DNA of 64,000 bases from Seohaeicola saemankumensis (GTDB lineage: Bacteria; Pseudomonadota; Alphaproteobacteria; Rhodobacterales; Rhodobacteraceae): assembly GCF_042678485.1 (NCBI RefSeq), contig NZ_JBHTKR010000004.1:186001-250000 (forward strand). The letters are read 5' to 3'. The notes under the pieces were generated by a model. It saw nothing but the letters and a program-made list of their open reading frames with translations. It was not told the origin of the DNA and made no database searches. Below are positions 51,499 through 59,925 of the stretch, in pieces. Each line of letters begins with the position of its first letter. Positions within the stretch are counted from its first letter, which is position 1. Made by a program: the position numbers and the translations under genes.

Positions 51499-53121
51499 TC
51501 AGGACGCGCTGGGCAAAAGCTCTCTTGTGGTTGGCGCGATGCATTTTTCGAAGGGCAGGAATTGCACCATTGTCGCACCTCCGGGCATCGGGACGACATG
51601 GCAGGAAACCATGCGTCCGTCGCGCAGCGTGACATCTGCCTGCCAGTCCGACCTCTCTCCGAACTGGTTCACGAAATCGCGCAGATCGCCCCATACGGGT
51701 GTCGGCAGGCTGTGGGATTGCCAGTGCCGCGATGCGTCGATCACGGTGATTTCCGAAAAGCCGCTGTCAGGATCGATATGCCACATCTTGCGATACGCGG
51801 TGTTGGAAAAGGCCAGAACGCCCGTCGCGGAAAACACGGCGATCGACTGCTCCATCGCGTTGAGCGAGGACTGCCCCAATTCAAGCTGAGAACGAAACTG
51901 CCGCGTCAGCGAGATTTCGGCGCTGATATCCTCGAACAGAAAAGCCACCGCGCCATCAGGGTGTGGCCGACCGCTGATGCGGTAGGTCAGCCCCGACGGC
52001 AAGGACCATGTTTCCAGGTAAAGGCCGTTATCCGCGGCTGCGACCAGATCGGTGATCTGGTCCCGCCACGATCTGTAATTCTTGGGTTCCGGCATCATCT
52101 GGCGATCGCGAAGGCGGTCGAAGAAAGACAGAAGGTTCGGCCTTGCGCTAAGGAATTCGGCAGGAAGCGAGGTAAGGTCGATCAGGGCGGGATTGAACAG
52201 TGCCAGCTGCCGCTGGCGGTCAAAGATCGCCAGCCCGATCGATAGCTGGGCGAATGTCTTGGTCAGCGTCTGTACGAAGTTGCGTTGCGCGATCTCGGCG
52301 TTGACGACAGCATTCACATCGGTGGCATAGTTCATCCATCCCGATGGTATCTGAAGGCATCTTACATCGAACCAGTAAGGTTGCACGGACCCGGACGGGA
52401 CAATCGACATGCGGTAGGACGCGCTGTCGCAATCCGTCTGCAGCGGCACATCGAACAGGGTTGGAAAGCCATCTGCTTGCGGCATGTCGTCTGGGCAGAT
52501 CCTGGCGAACCGGGTCACAAGATCCGCGTAAGCAGTGTTGGCCCAGAGAACCCGCCCGTCCCTTGCGGTTTGCCAGATCGGATAGGGTGCGGCTGTCACC
52601 GCCATACGAAGCCATCCGGCCTCCGCCGAGGTGTCGTCTGCCTGCGATGCAGGATCTTGATCAAGCCCATTTTCATCAAGTTGCAGGCGCACCTGATCGC
52701 CCCACCATTCCAGGGTGATGCTGTCTGTCGCGCCCATGTCCGCAGACGATTGCAGCGTGATCTGTCCGGTTTCGCCAGATAGCGATCGGTAATGCGCGGG
52801 CTCATCGGGAAGCCCTGGAAATCGCGGCTTCAACATGCAAAGCACAAGCCCCCAGTCATCCGTGCCGCGCCTGCCGTCTGCCAGCCCATCCGCCGGAACC
52901 ATTTGCAACAGTTGCATGGCGCGTTCGCTTGCCTGCAAGAGCATTCGACCGTCGAAAAGAAAGGCGATTGCGGCACCGTCGGCCTGGCGTGGCGCATGTG
53001 CTGCGCCATGTGATTTGCGGCCGAGCCTGTCAAACCTTGCCAGCAAGACAAGAATGGCGCCACCCAGAAGCAGCCCTGTCGTCACCGGCAAAATGGATTG
53101 GTACAGATTGAGCAGAGCCAT
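51499..53121 (-). CDS. PAS-domain membrane protein lacking a kinase domain
   Basis: 540 residues. One N-terminal membrane span (about 5-27, LYQSILPVTTGLLLGGAILVLL) is followed by several PAS-like repeats: about 50-130, 170-260, 285-395 (FAQLSIGLAIFDRQRQLALFNPAL) and 415-500 (SSLNAMEQSIAVFSATGVLAFSNTAY). No histidine kinase H-box or ATP-binding G-box follows; the chain stops after the last PAS domain. Length and arrangement look intact rather than broken. It lies 112 bp downstream of regB on the same strand. It could sense a ligand and act through protein contact, or be a kinase-lacking relative of PAS histidine kinases; ligand and partner are unknown. Confidence 0.7.
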   Translation of the reverse strand: MALLNLYQSILPVTTGLLLGGAILVLLARFDRLGRKSHGAAHAPRQADGAAIAFLFDGRMLLQASERAMQLLQMVPADGLADGRRGTDDWGLVLCMLKPRFPGLPDEPAHYRSLSGETGQITLQSSADMGATDSITLEWWGDQVRLQLDENGLDQDPASQADDTSAEAGWLRMAVTAAPYPIWQTARDGRVLWANTAYADLVTRFARICPDDMPQADGFPTLFDVPLQTDCDSASYRMSIVPSGSVQPYWFDVRCLQIPSGWMNYATDVNAVVNAEIAQRNFVQTLTKTFAQLSIGLAIFDRQRQLALFNPALIDLTSLPAEFLSARPNLLSFFDRLRDRQMMPEPKNYRSWRDQITDLVAAADNGLYLETWSLPSGLTYRISGRPHPDGAVAFLFEDISAEISLTRQFRSQLELGQSSLNAMEQSIAVFSATGVLAFSNTAYRKMWHIDPDSGFSEITVIDASRHWQSHSLPTPVWGDLRDFVNQFGERSDWQADVTLRDGRMVSCHVVPMPGGATMVQFLPFEKCIAPTTRELLPSAS

Positions 53122-53233
53122 CCCCGACTCCCCCGTCTGGAAGTTTGAGACACAGCTTTAACGCGAAATCCTTAACAGATCGTTAATGGAAACACGATCA
53201 TACCCTTAGAGACCGCATTGCCGGATCAGATGG

Positions 53234-54631
53234 TCAGATATCAAGCAGGCGGTTCTGCCCCATTGGCGTCGCGTTGGCGGCATGGCGCGCGTCGATCTTG
53301 GCGCGCGGCCAGACAACCTCGACAATGGCGCCGCATTTCTGCGGCTGTTCCGTGCTGGCAAGATAGGGGTCGCGGCCATTGGCAAAGCTCAGCTCGGCAC
53401 CCGACCGCTCCAACAGGGTCTTGGCGATGAACAGCCCCAGCCCCATGCCTTCGTATTCCGGGCGACTGGCGCGCTCTGGCTCGCTTCTGCGCAGCCGCAT
53501 GAACGGGTCGCCGATCCGGCCCATGATATTGGCCGGATAGCCCATGCCGTCATCCATGATACGCACCGAAACGGTCTCATCGTCCCAGCGGGTTTCAACC
53601 CAGACATTGGCCCTGGCGAAATCGACCCCGTTCTGAATCAGGTTGCGAAGCCCGTGGACCAGATCGGGGCGCCGCAGAACCATTGGCTGGCTCTGGCTGT
53701 CCTCATGCGTCATGCCATCCTGAAAATGGATGTCCTTGCCGCGGTTCATATGCGGTGCCGCGGCTTCGCGCACGACCGTCCCAAGGGGCGCCTGGCGCAG
53801 CATGAGGTCATCCTTCCCCGCCCGCCCCATCGAGCGCAGGATGTCCCTGCACCTGTCCGCCTGTTCACGGATCAGGCGGGCATCGTCCTGAAGTTCGGGG
53901 AAGGCATCCAGCTCCTCGATCAACTCGGCGCTTGTCAGCTTGATCGTTGCCAGCGGGGTTCCCAGTTCATGTGCGGCCGCCGCCACCACGCCGCCCAGAT
54001 CGGTCAGCTTCTGCTCGCGCGCCAGCGCCATTTGCGTGGCCTGCAAGGCATCGGACATGGAATGCATTTCCTGGGTAACGCGCCGGGAATAGAAACTCAG
54101 GAAAACCACCGCGATGGTGATGGCCACCCAGTTCCCGAAAACGAAGATGTCCGGCACTTCCAGCAGAAGGTCCTGCTCGGTCCGCAGTGGTATGTGAAAT
54201 TCGGCCAGAAGGGTCACGGCCAGAATGGCGGTAATGCCCAGGAACACGGTCGAGCGAAGCGTCAGAACCAATGCCGATACCGTCACCGGCCCCAGGATCA
54301 GGATATAGAACGGGTTATGCAGACCGCCCGTCAGGTACAAGAGCAGCGCCAGTTGCAGCAGGTCGAACAGAACCATCAAAAGGTTCTCGGTCTCGGAGAG
54401 ACGTTTGTTCTCGGGAAAAATGATCATCGCGATCAGGTTGCCCATGACCGACACGCTGACCACCAGAAGGCAAAGCCCCAACTCGATCTGAAGCTTGTAT
54501 GCCTCCTGTGCGACGAAAAGCGCGATCAGCTGCCCGACGACAGCCGCCCAGCGCAACAGGATGATGGTGCGCAGTCGGACCCAGTTTCCGCGTTCGCGCC
54601 CCTTGAGCACGCCAAGCTGCATATCACTCAT
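53234..54631 (-). CDS. regB: Redox-sensing histidine kinase RegB/PrrB
   Basis: Membrane kinase that controls respiration, carbon and nitrogen fixation and photosynthesis genes through RegA. 465 residues: about six membrane segments (24-42, 50-72, 84-101, 107-125, 128-145, 163-181), the quinone-sensing GGLHNPF at 102-108, the H-box AAAHELGTPLATIKL with H221, the redox-active cysteine C261 in QADRCRDIL, and the C-terminal ATPase with GMGYP and EGMGLGLFIAKTLL. All key residues of the R. capsulatus protein are present. Divergent from senC across 95 bp. Confidence 0.95.
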   Translation of the reverse strand: MSDMQLGVLKGRERGNWVRLRTIILLRWAAVVGQLIALFVAQEAYKLQIELGLCLLVVSVSVMGNLIAMIIFPENKRLSETENLLMVLFDLLQLALLLYLTGGLHNPFYILILGPVTVSALVLTLRSTVFLGITAILAVTLLAEFHIPLRTEQDLLLEVPDIFVFGNWVAITIAVVFLSFYSRRVTQEMHSMSDALQATQMALAREQKLTDLGGVVAAAAHELGTPLATIKLTSAELIEELDAFPELQDDARLIREQADRCRDILRSMGRAGKDDLMLRQAPLGTVVREAAAPHMNRGKDIHFQDGMTHEDSQSQPMVLRRPDLVHGLRNLIQNGVDFARANVWVETRWDDETVSVRIMDDGMGYPANIMGRIGDPFMRLRRSEPERASRPEYEGMGLGLFIAKTLLERSGAELSFANGRDPYLASTEQPQKCGAIVEVVWPRAKIDARHAANATPMGQNRLLDI

Positions 54632-54726
54632 ATGTGCCTATTCGTCCCGTTGCATGTCCGGCTCAAGTGGTAAATATGCACCCCGGCTGACCCAATAACC
54701 AGTGCTGCCGGAAAAAGGAGAACGTG

Positions 54727-55347
54727 ATGTCTCGTATTTATGCCATCGCCGCGGTTTGTCTTGTCATTGCGATGACCGCAGGCGTTTTTGTCTATACGAG
54801 GCTTGCGGGAACGCCTGACAAGTTCGCGCAATGCCGCACGACGACCATTGCCGGCGGAACCTCGCAGATCGGGGGGCCCTTCACCCTTGTGGACGAGACC
54901 GGCAAGACAGTGACCGATGCCGATGTGATCGACATGCCGACCCTGATCTATTTCGGCTACACCTTCTGCCCTGATGTCTGCCCGCTGGATACCGTCCGCA
55001 ACGCAGATGCGATAGACATCCTGCAAGAGCGCGGCTTGATGGTGAAGCCTGTCTTCATCTCGATCGACCCCGAGCGCGATACGCCCGAGGTCGTCGAAGC
55101 GTTCACGGCCAACCTGCATGAGCGCATGCTTGGCCTGACGGGTTCGCCCGAACAGGTGCGCGCCGCCAGCCGGGCCTACCGTACCTTCTATCAGAAACAG
55201 GAAGGCAACGATCAATATTATCTCGTGGACCATTCCACGATGAGCTACCTCGTTTTCCCCGAAGAGGGGTTCGTCGAGGTTTTTCAGCGCGCGCTGCGCC
55301 CGGACGATGTTGCCGACCGCATCCAGTGCTTTCTTGAAGCCCGCTGA
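54727..55347 (+). CDS. senC: SCO/SenC-family copper protein
   Basis: Copper chaperone for cytochrome oxidase assembly, called SenC or PrrC in this locus. 206 residues with an N-terminal membrane anchor (about 4-24), a thioredoxin fold, the copper ligands C81-x3-C85 (FCPDVCP) and H169 in VDHSTMSYL. I use the ATG at 54727 rather than the GTG just before it, because GGAG is then 6 bp away. Gene order regB / senC-regA matches Rhodobacter. Confidence 0.95.
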   Translation: MSRIYAIAAVCLVIAMTAGVFVYTRLAGTPDKFAQCRTTTIAGGTSQIGGPFTLVDETGKTVTDADVIDMPTLIYFGYTFCPDVCPLDTVRNADAIDILQERGLMVKPVFISIDPERDTPEVVEAFTANLHERMLGLTGSPEQVRAASRAYRTFYQKQEGNDQYYLVDHSTMSYLVFPEEGFVEVFQRALRPDDVADRIQCFLEAR

Positions 55348-55383
55348 CAGTTTGTCCTGACATCACGGGAATGACAGCTTGGT

Positions 55384-55410
55384 TTGACGCCTGACAGGGC
55401 GCGCTATAAT
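55384..55410 (+). promoter_or_regulatory. Predicted promoter of regA
   Basis: TTGACG (55384-55389) and a perfect TATAAT (55405-55410) with a 15-bp spacer, in the 101-bp senC-regA gap. The spacing is tight but both hexamers are strong. It would let regA be made apart from senC. Confidence 0.5.
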
Positions 55411-55448
55411 AGATTTGAGTAGCGTTGGCTGGATCAGGAGGCACGGGC

Positions 55449-56000
55449 GTGGCGGAAGACCTGCACGACATCGGGGAAGACAGAACACTTCTTCTGCTCG
55501 ACGACGACGAGGCGTTTCTGAAGCGTCTTGCCAAGGCCATGGAAAAACGCGGCTTTGATGTGGAAACGGCAGGATCCGTTGCCGCAGGCAAGGCCATAGC
55601 CACGGCACGACCACCCGCTTACGCTGTCTGCGACCTGCGGCTTGAGGACGGCAACGGGCTTGATGTCGTCGAGGTGCTGCGCGTGAAGCGTCCCGATTGC
55701 CGTATCGTTGTGCTTACCGGATATGGTGCGATTGCAACCGCGGTCGCGGCGGTGAAGATCGGTGCGACGGACTATCTGAGCAAGCCGGCAGATGCCACCG
55801 ACATCACCCATGCCCTGCTGGCGACCGGGGCAGATCTGCCACCGCCCCCCGAAAACCCCATGAGCGCGGATCGCGTGCGATGGGAGCATATTCAGCGTGT
55901 TTACGAACTCTGCGACCGCAACGTATCCGAGACCGCGCGCCGCCTGAACATGCACCGCCGCACCCTTCAGCGCATCCTGGCCAAGCGGTCACCCCGCTGA
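55449..56000 (+). CDS. regA: Response regulator RegA/PrrA
   Basis: 183-residue two-domain regulator, the usual RegA size, read from a GTG at 55449 with AGGAGG 7 bp upstream. Receiver domain: acidic pocket D18-D20, phosphoacceptor D62 in AVCDLRLEDGNG, TGYGAIATAV and lysine in LSKPAD. After a Pro-rich linker (PPPPENP) the Fis-type helix-turn-helix NVSETARRLNMHRRTLQRILAKR ends the chain. hvrA, which follows in R. capsulatus, is absent. Confidence 0.95.
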   Translation: MAEDLHDIGEDRTLLLLDDDEAFLKRLAKAMEKRGFDVETAGSVAAGKAIATARPPAYAVCDLRLEDGNGLDVVEVLRVKRPDCRIVVLTGYGAIATAVAAVKIGATDYLSKPADATDITHALLATGADLPPPPENPMSADRVRWEHIQRVYELCDRNVSETARRLNMHRRTLQRILAKRSPR

Positions 56001-56336
56001 GGTCTGACCGGACAGTCGCGACTGGTATTCCGCGAGGAATGCGCGCCTTGCGCGTTCATATTCATCGACAAGTGCCATGATGTCGAACCTGTCGGCCTGC
56101 CCTGCGGAGGCCAGCAGTTCACCCCGTTCGCACAGCGTCGATACTGTGACAAATTCCAGATTGAGCATGCCACCCTTCAGAAAGTGAAGATCATCCGCCA
56201 GACGCGACATATCAGGATTGTCACGCAAACGGATCACGACACCCCCTGCTTCGGTCAGAAACAGGTCGATCACTTCGCCAAAGCAGTCTTGTCCAATCTC
56301 GTCACTCAGGTCTTGTGCGCGTGTCCAGTCGATCAT
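55989..56336 (-). CDS. Hpt phosphotransfer protein
   Basis: 115-residue helical bundle with a likely phosphorylatable histidine, H51, in the Hpt-type motif LHFLKGGMLNL. It has no other domain and should shuttle phosphate between a hybrid kinase and a response regulator. It overlaps the end of regA by 12 bp in convergent orientation and is divergent from the response-regulator/phosphatase gene, its most likely partner. No hybrid kinase is in the window. Confidence 0.85.
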   Translation of the reverse strand: MIDWTRAQDLSDEIGQDCFGEVIDLFLTEAGGVVIRLRDNPDMSRLADDLHFLKGGMLNLEFVTVSTLCERGELLASAGQADRFDIMALVDEYERARRAFLAEYQSRLSGQTSAG

Positions 56337-56394
56337 CGCCCTCTCCTGTCGCCTGTCCCGCCGGGATGTGTCGAAAAGGTGTAGGCAGAAGACC

Positions 56395-56409
56395 TTAACA
56401 TCATGTAAA
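56395..56409. promoter_or_regulatory. CtrA-like motif between Hpt and RR/PP2C genes
   Basis: TTAA-N7-TAAA, one base off the full CtrA consensus TTAA-N7-TTAA, in an AT-rich stretch (56394-56430) of the 151-bp divergent gap. A chance match is possible, but it sits exactly where promoters for both genes should be. Confidence 0.35.
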
Positions 56410-56487
56410 TATTATTTATTTTAACATTCAACAAGCGTTAGGATTTGCGTTTTACACGGGCTACTTTCAGCAAGAAGGCAGCCAGAC

Positions 56488-57780
56488 GTGTCCGCCCAAG
56501 CGCAGCGTTCCCAGACCCCAGACAGCAACGCGACCCGGTCGCGTGAAAACCCCCTGCGCGTGCTTGTTGTGGATGACAGCGATCTGCAAAGGCTTATCCT
56601 GGTGCCCCTGCTGACACGCTGGGGTTTCCAGGTATCCCAAGCGGCCAGCGGGCACGATGCGCTTGCCCTGTGTGCAGCCGAACCGCCCGATCTGGTGCTG
56701 AGTGACTGGATGATGCCCGGTATGGATGGGCTTGCCTTTTGCAGGGCGTTTCGCGCCCTGCCGCGGGACGACTATGGCTATTTCATCCTGCTGACATCGA
56801 AAAGCGGCAAGGAAGACGTGGCGCTTGGTCTTGATTGCGGGGCTGATGATTTCCTGACAAAGCCGGTCAACCCGGCGGAACTGCGCGCCCGCATCAGCGC
56901 CGGTACGCGGATCATCGACATGCAGCGGCAACTGTCGGACAAGAACCGCCTGATCACCAGTACGCTTGCCGAACTTCAGGCGCTTTACGACGCGCTGGAC
57001 ACTGATCTTGCCGAAGCGAAAAAGCTGCAGCAGTCGCTGGTGCGGGAAAGATCGCATGATTTCGGCACGGCTCAGGTCTCTCTTCTCTTGCGATCCTCCG
57101 GTCATGTGGGGGGCGATCTTGTCGGGTTCTACCCCGCTGGTGAAACGCATGCGGGCCTGTTTGCCCTGGATGTGTCCGGCCACGGGATCAGCTCTGCGAT
57201 GATGACAGCGCGACTGGCCAGCTACATGTCATCCTCGGCGCCGGAACATAACATAGCCCTGAACCGCAGCAGCGACGGTGCGCTGTCCCATTTGCCACCC
57301 GAGCAGGTTGTCGGATCGTTGAACCGCCTTGTTCTGGAAGAGGTGCAGACCGATCACTACCTGACCCTTTTTCTGGCAGATGCGGATCTGCAAACCGGTC
57401 GGGTCGTCATGGTGCAGGCGGGCCATCCGAATCCGATGATTCAACGCCGGGACGGAACGCTGGAGATTCTTGGCGCGGGCGGCCTGCCCGTCGGTTTGTT
57501 CGAAAGCGCCCTTTATCAGCAATTCGACTGCATTCTTGCACCCGGTGATCGATTGATCGTGCTGTCCGACGGGGTCGTCGAATGTCCCGACCTGCAGGAT
57601 CGGCTATTCGGCAACGAAGGTGCGTCGCGGATGCTGGAAGAGCTGCGCCACATGGCTGGAACCGCCCTGCTTGAGGCCATGATCTGGCACCTGACGGAAT
57701 ATGCGGGCGGTCGCGACTTCCCCGATGACATCTCGGCTTTGCTGTTCGAATTCAAAGGTGGAACGCTGTCAGTTGCGTAA
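56488..57780 (+). CDS. Response regulator with PP2C (SpoIIE/RsbU) phosphatase domain
   Basis: 430 residues. An N-terminal receiver domain has D29-D30, phosphoacceptor D73 in LVLSDWMMPGMDG and the lysine of FLTKPVNP. A coiled-coil linker (about 150-190) leads to a SpoIIE-type PP2C phosphatase with GGDLVGFY near 208, LDVSGHGISSAM near 228 and VLSDGVVE near 358. Such proteins dephosphorylate an anti-sigma-factor antagonist (RsbV type); the layout equals RbaY of Rhodobacter capsulatus, which influences gene-transfer-agent production. Neither RsbV nor RsbW is adjacent. GTG start at 56488 with AAGGCA upstream. It ends 12 bp inside the converging Nudix gene. Confidence 0.88.
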   Translation: MSAQAQRSQTPDSNATRSRENPLRVLVVDDSDLQRLILVPLLTRWGFQVSQAASGHDALALCAAEPPDLVLSDWMMPGMDGLAFCRAFRALPRDDYGYFILLTSKSGKEDVALGLDCGADDFLTKPVNPAELRARISAGTRIIDMQRQLSDKNRLITSTLAELQALYDALDTDLAEAKKLQQSLVRERSHDFGTAQVSLLLRSSGHVGGDLVGFYPAGETHAGLFALDVSGHGISSAMMTARLASYMSSSAPEHNIALNRSSDGALSHLPPEQVVGSLNRLVLEEVQTDHYLTLFLADADLQTGRVVMVQAGHPNPMIQRRDGTLEILGAGGLPVGLFESALYQQFDCILAPGDRLIVLSDGVVECPDLQDRLFGNEGASRMLEELRHMAGTALLEAMIWHLTEYAGGRDFPDDISALLFEFKGGTLSVA

Positions 57781-58224
57781 ATGGCCTGATAGCAGGCGGC
57801 TGACGAAATGCCGGTCTCCGGCATTCCCCAGCTTGCTGGCAGCGATATCTGGCGGCATCCACAGCGCGGTATGGCCCGCCTCGCTGGGTGGCCCGATCCG
57901 GCGCACGGGACGGGCCAGATAGATCATGCAGAGCTTTTCAGCCCACAGATCGTATTCGGGCATATAGGTGAAACGGCGGAACGTGCCGATACGGCGCGGG
58001 GTCGCGATGCTCCAGCCGGTTTCCTCGAAAACCTCGCGATGCAGGGCGGCCACAGGCGACTCTCCGGGATCGATCCCGCCGCCGGGTAGTTGGAATTCCG
58101 GCAAGGGGTCCGCCTGATGCGTCAGTAAAAGGTGCGCGCCGCGCAACAGGATCGCGTAGGCGCCCGGTCTGCGCTTGTAGCTTTGCCCCGTGCGGGGCGT
58201 TTCACCGAACCGTCTGATCATCAT
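57769..58224 (-). CDS. Nudix hydrolase
   Basis: 151 residues from the double ATG at 58219-58224. The Nudix box is GGGIDPGESPVAALHREVFEETGW, a full match, followed by strands with FRRFTYMPEYDLWAEKLCMIYLARPVR. Substrate unknown. A longer frame upstream reaches the hslO promoter and lacks similarity. The last 12 bases overlap the end of the RR/PP2C gene. Confidence 0.85.
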   Translation of the reverse strand: MMIRRFGETPRTGQSYKRRPGAYAILLRGAHLLLTHQADPLPEFQLPGGGIDPGESPVAALHREVFEETGWSIATPRRIGTFRRFTYMPEYDLWAEKLCMIYLARPVRRIGPPSEAGHTALWMPPDIAASKLGNAGDRHFVSRLLSGHLRN

Positions 58225-58337
58225 GTCACCTTTTGCACAAGCCCTGCGCGCAGCGGGTGGCAGCCATTCCCTTGGTGCCCGCCTTGCCCCGCCTATATAC
58301 ACGGGGTATGCCAAGAGACGGCTCGTAAGGAAACCCC

Positions 58338-59336
58338 ATGACACTTGGATCAAAAATCGCCTGGGACGATACGGTATTGCCGTTCCAGTTGGACAACTCG
58401 GATATCAGGGGCCGTGTCGCGCGGCTGGACGGGGTGCTTGATGGTATCCTGAAACAGCATGACTACCCGCCGGTGGTCGAGGCGCTTGTCGCTGAAATGG
58501 CCCTGCTGACCGCATTGATTGGCCAGACCGTCAAGCTGCGCTGGAAATTGCAGCTTCAGGTTCAATCCAAGGGGCCTGTGCGGATGATCGCCACGGATTA
58601 CTACGGACCCACCGAAGAAGGTGAATCCGCCCGTATTCGCGCCTATGCCAGCTATGACGCGGACCGGCTGACCGATGGCGCACCTTTCGATCAGATTGGC
58701 AACGGTTACTTCGCCATCATGATTGACCAGGGCCATGGCATGACCCCTTACCAGGGTATCACGCCCCTGGCGGGCGGTTCACTGGCCAGTTGTGCCGAGG
58801 CCTATTTTGCCCAGTCAGAGCAGCTGCCGACCCGCTTCGCCCTGAGCTTTGGCAAATCGACCGAGCGCGGCGTCAAGGAATACTGGCGCGCCGGCGGGGT
58901 GATGTTGCAGCATATGCCCAAGGCATCACCCTTCGCCAAGGGGTCCGAGGCGACTGGCGATGACGGCCTGCTGCATGCCCGTGACCTGGTGGATGGTGAG
59001 GATGGCGAGAACTGGAACCGCGCAAATCTGCTTCTCGATACGGTCGAAGATCTGGAGCTGGTGGGCCCGCGCATCTCTCCGACCGATTTGCTGATCCGCC
59101 TTTTCCACGAAGAATCGCCGCGTGTGTTCGACGCGCAGCCCGTGCGTTTCGGCTGTACCTGTTCCGAAGATCGTGTGCGGCAAAGTCTGTCGATCTATTC
59201 GTCCAAAGATATCAAAACGATGACCACGGAGGATGGGCGCGTGACAGCCGATTGCCAGTTCTGCGGCGCCCATTACGATCTGGACCCGAAAACACTGGGC
59301 TTCGAGGCCGGAGGGACGGACGGGGATGCGGACTGA
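58338..59336 (+). CDS. hslO: Hsp33 redox-regulated chaperone
   Basis: Holdase activated by oxidation. 332 residues: the N-terminal chaperone domain with GRVARLDGVLDGIL and DYPPVVEALVAEMALLTALIGQ, and the redox zinc centre C273-x-C275 and C306-x2-C309, with 30 residues between the pairs. The spacing is as expected, so the switch should be functional. AGGAAA precedes the ATG. Overlaps the next Nudix gene by 11 bp. Confidence 0.96.
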   Translation: MTLGSKIAWDDTVLPFQLDNSDIRGRVARLDGVLDGILKQHDYPPVVEALVAEMALLTALIGQTVKLRWKLQLQVQSKGPVRMIATDYYGPTEEGESARIRAYASYDADRLTDGAPFDQIGNGYFAIMIDQGHGMTPYQGITPLAGGSLASCAEAYFAQSEQLPTRFALSFGKSTERGVKEYWRAGGVMLQHMPKASPFAKGSEATGDDGLLHARDLVDGEDGENWNRANLLLDTVEDLELVGPRISPTDLLIRLFHEESPRVFDAQPVRFGCTCSEDRVRQSLSIYSSKDIKTMTTEDGRVTADCQFCGAHYDLDPKTLGFEAGGTDGDAD

Positions 59337-59925
59337 TCCTCTTGATCGGGTTATCGACGCATTGCGCCGCGAGGGGCGTCCGTCTTCCGATTTTGACCTC
59401 AATCCGGATGTGATCCTGCCAGAGGGCCGGCCGCTGCGTGCGGCCGGCGTTCTTGTTCCGCTGATCGAGCGGCCGTTCGGCATGCAGGTCATCCTGACCA
59501 AACGATCATCCGCCCTCAAGCATCATCCGGGACAGATTGCCTTTCCAGGCGGCAAGCAGGACGAGGGCGATGCGGATGTCATCGCCGCAGCCCTGCGCGA
59601 GGCCGAGGAAGAAATTGCGCTGGACCGCGCCAATGTCGAAGTTCTTGGCACCATGCCCGCGCATGAAACCGTGACGGGCTTCATCGTGACGCCGGTTCTG
59701 GCGCGTGTGCTTGCGCCTTTCGACCCGCGCCCCGAACCCGGCGAAGTGGCCGAAGTATTCGAAGCACCCCTGGCCCATGTGACGGATCCTGCGCGCTTCA
59801 TCATCCAGTCGCGGCGCTGGCGCGGGCAAAGGCGGCATTATTTTACCGTGCCCTATGGTCCCTATTACATATGGGGCGCGACCGCCCGTATTCTGCGCTC
59901 GCTTGCGGACAGGATGCAGGGCTGA
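59326..59925 (+). CDS. CoA pyrophosphatase, Nudix (NudL-like)
   Basis: 199 residues. The UPF0035-type signature upstream of the box, LTKRSSALKHHPGQIAFPGGKQDEG, and the Nudix motif ending ALREAEEEIAL near 105 identify the CoA-pyrophosphatase group, which splits CoA to 3',5'-ADP and phosphopantetheine. Part of the hslO-nudL-cca chain, overlapping hslO by 11 bp and sharing one base with the next gene. Confidence 0.92.
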   Translation: MRTDPLDRVIDALRREGRPSSDFDLNPDVILPEGRPLRAAGVLVPLIERPFGMQVILTKRSSALKHHPGQIAFPGGKQDEGDADVIAAALREAEEEIALDRANVEVLGTMPAHETVTGFIVTPVLARVLAPFDPRPEPGEVAEVFEAPLAHVTDPARFIIQSRRWRGQRRHYFTVPYGPYYIWGATARILRSLADRMQG

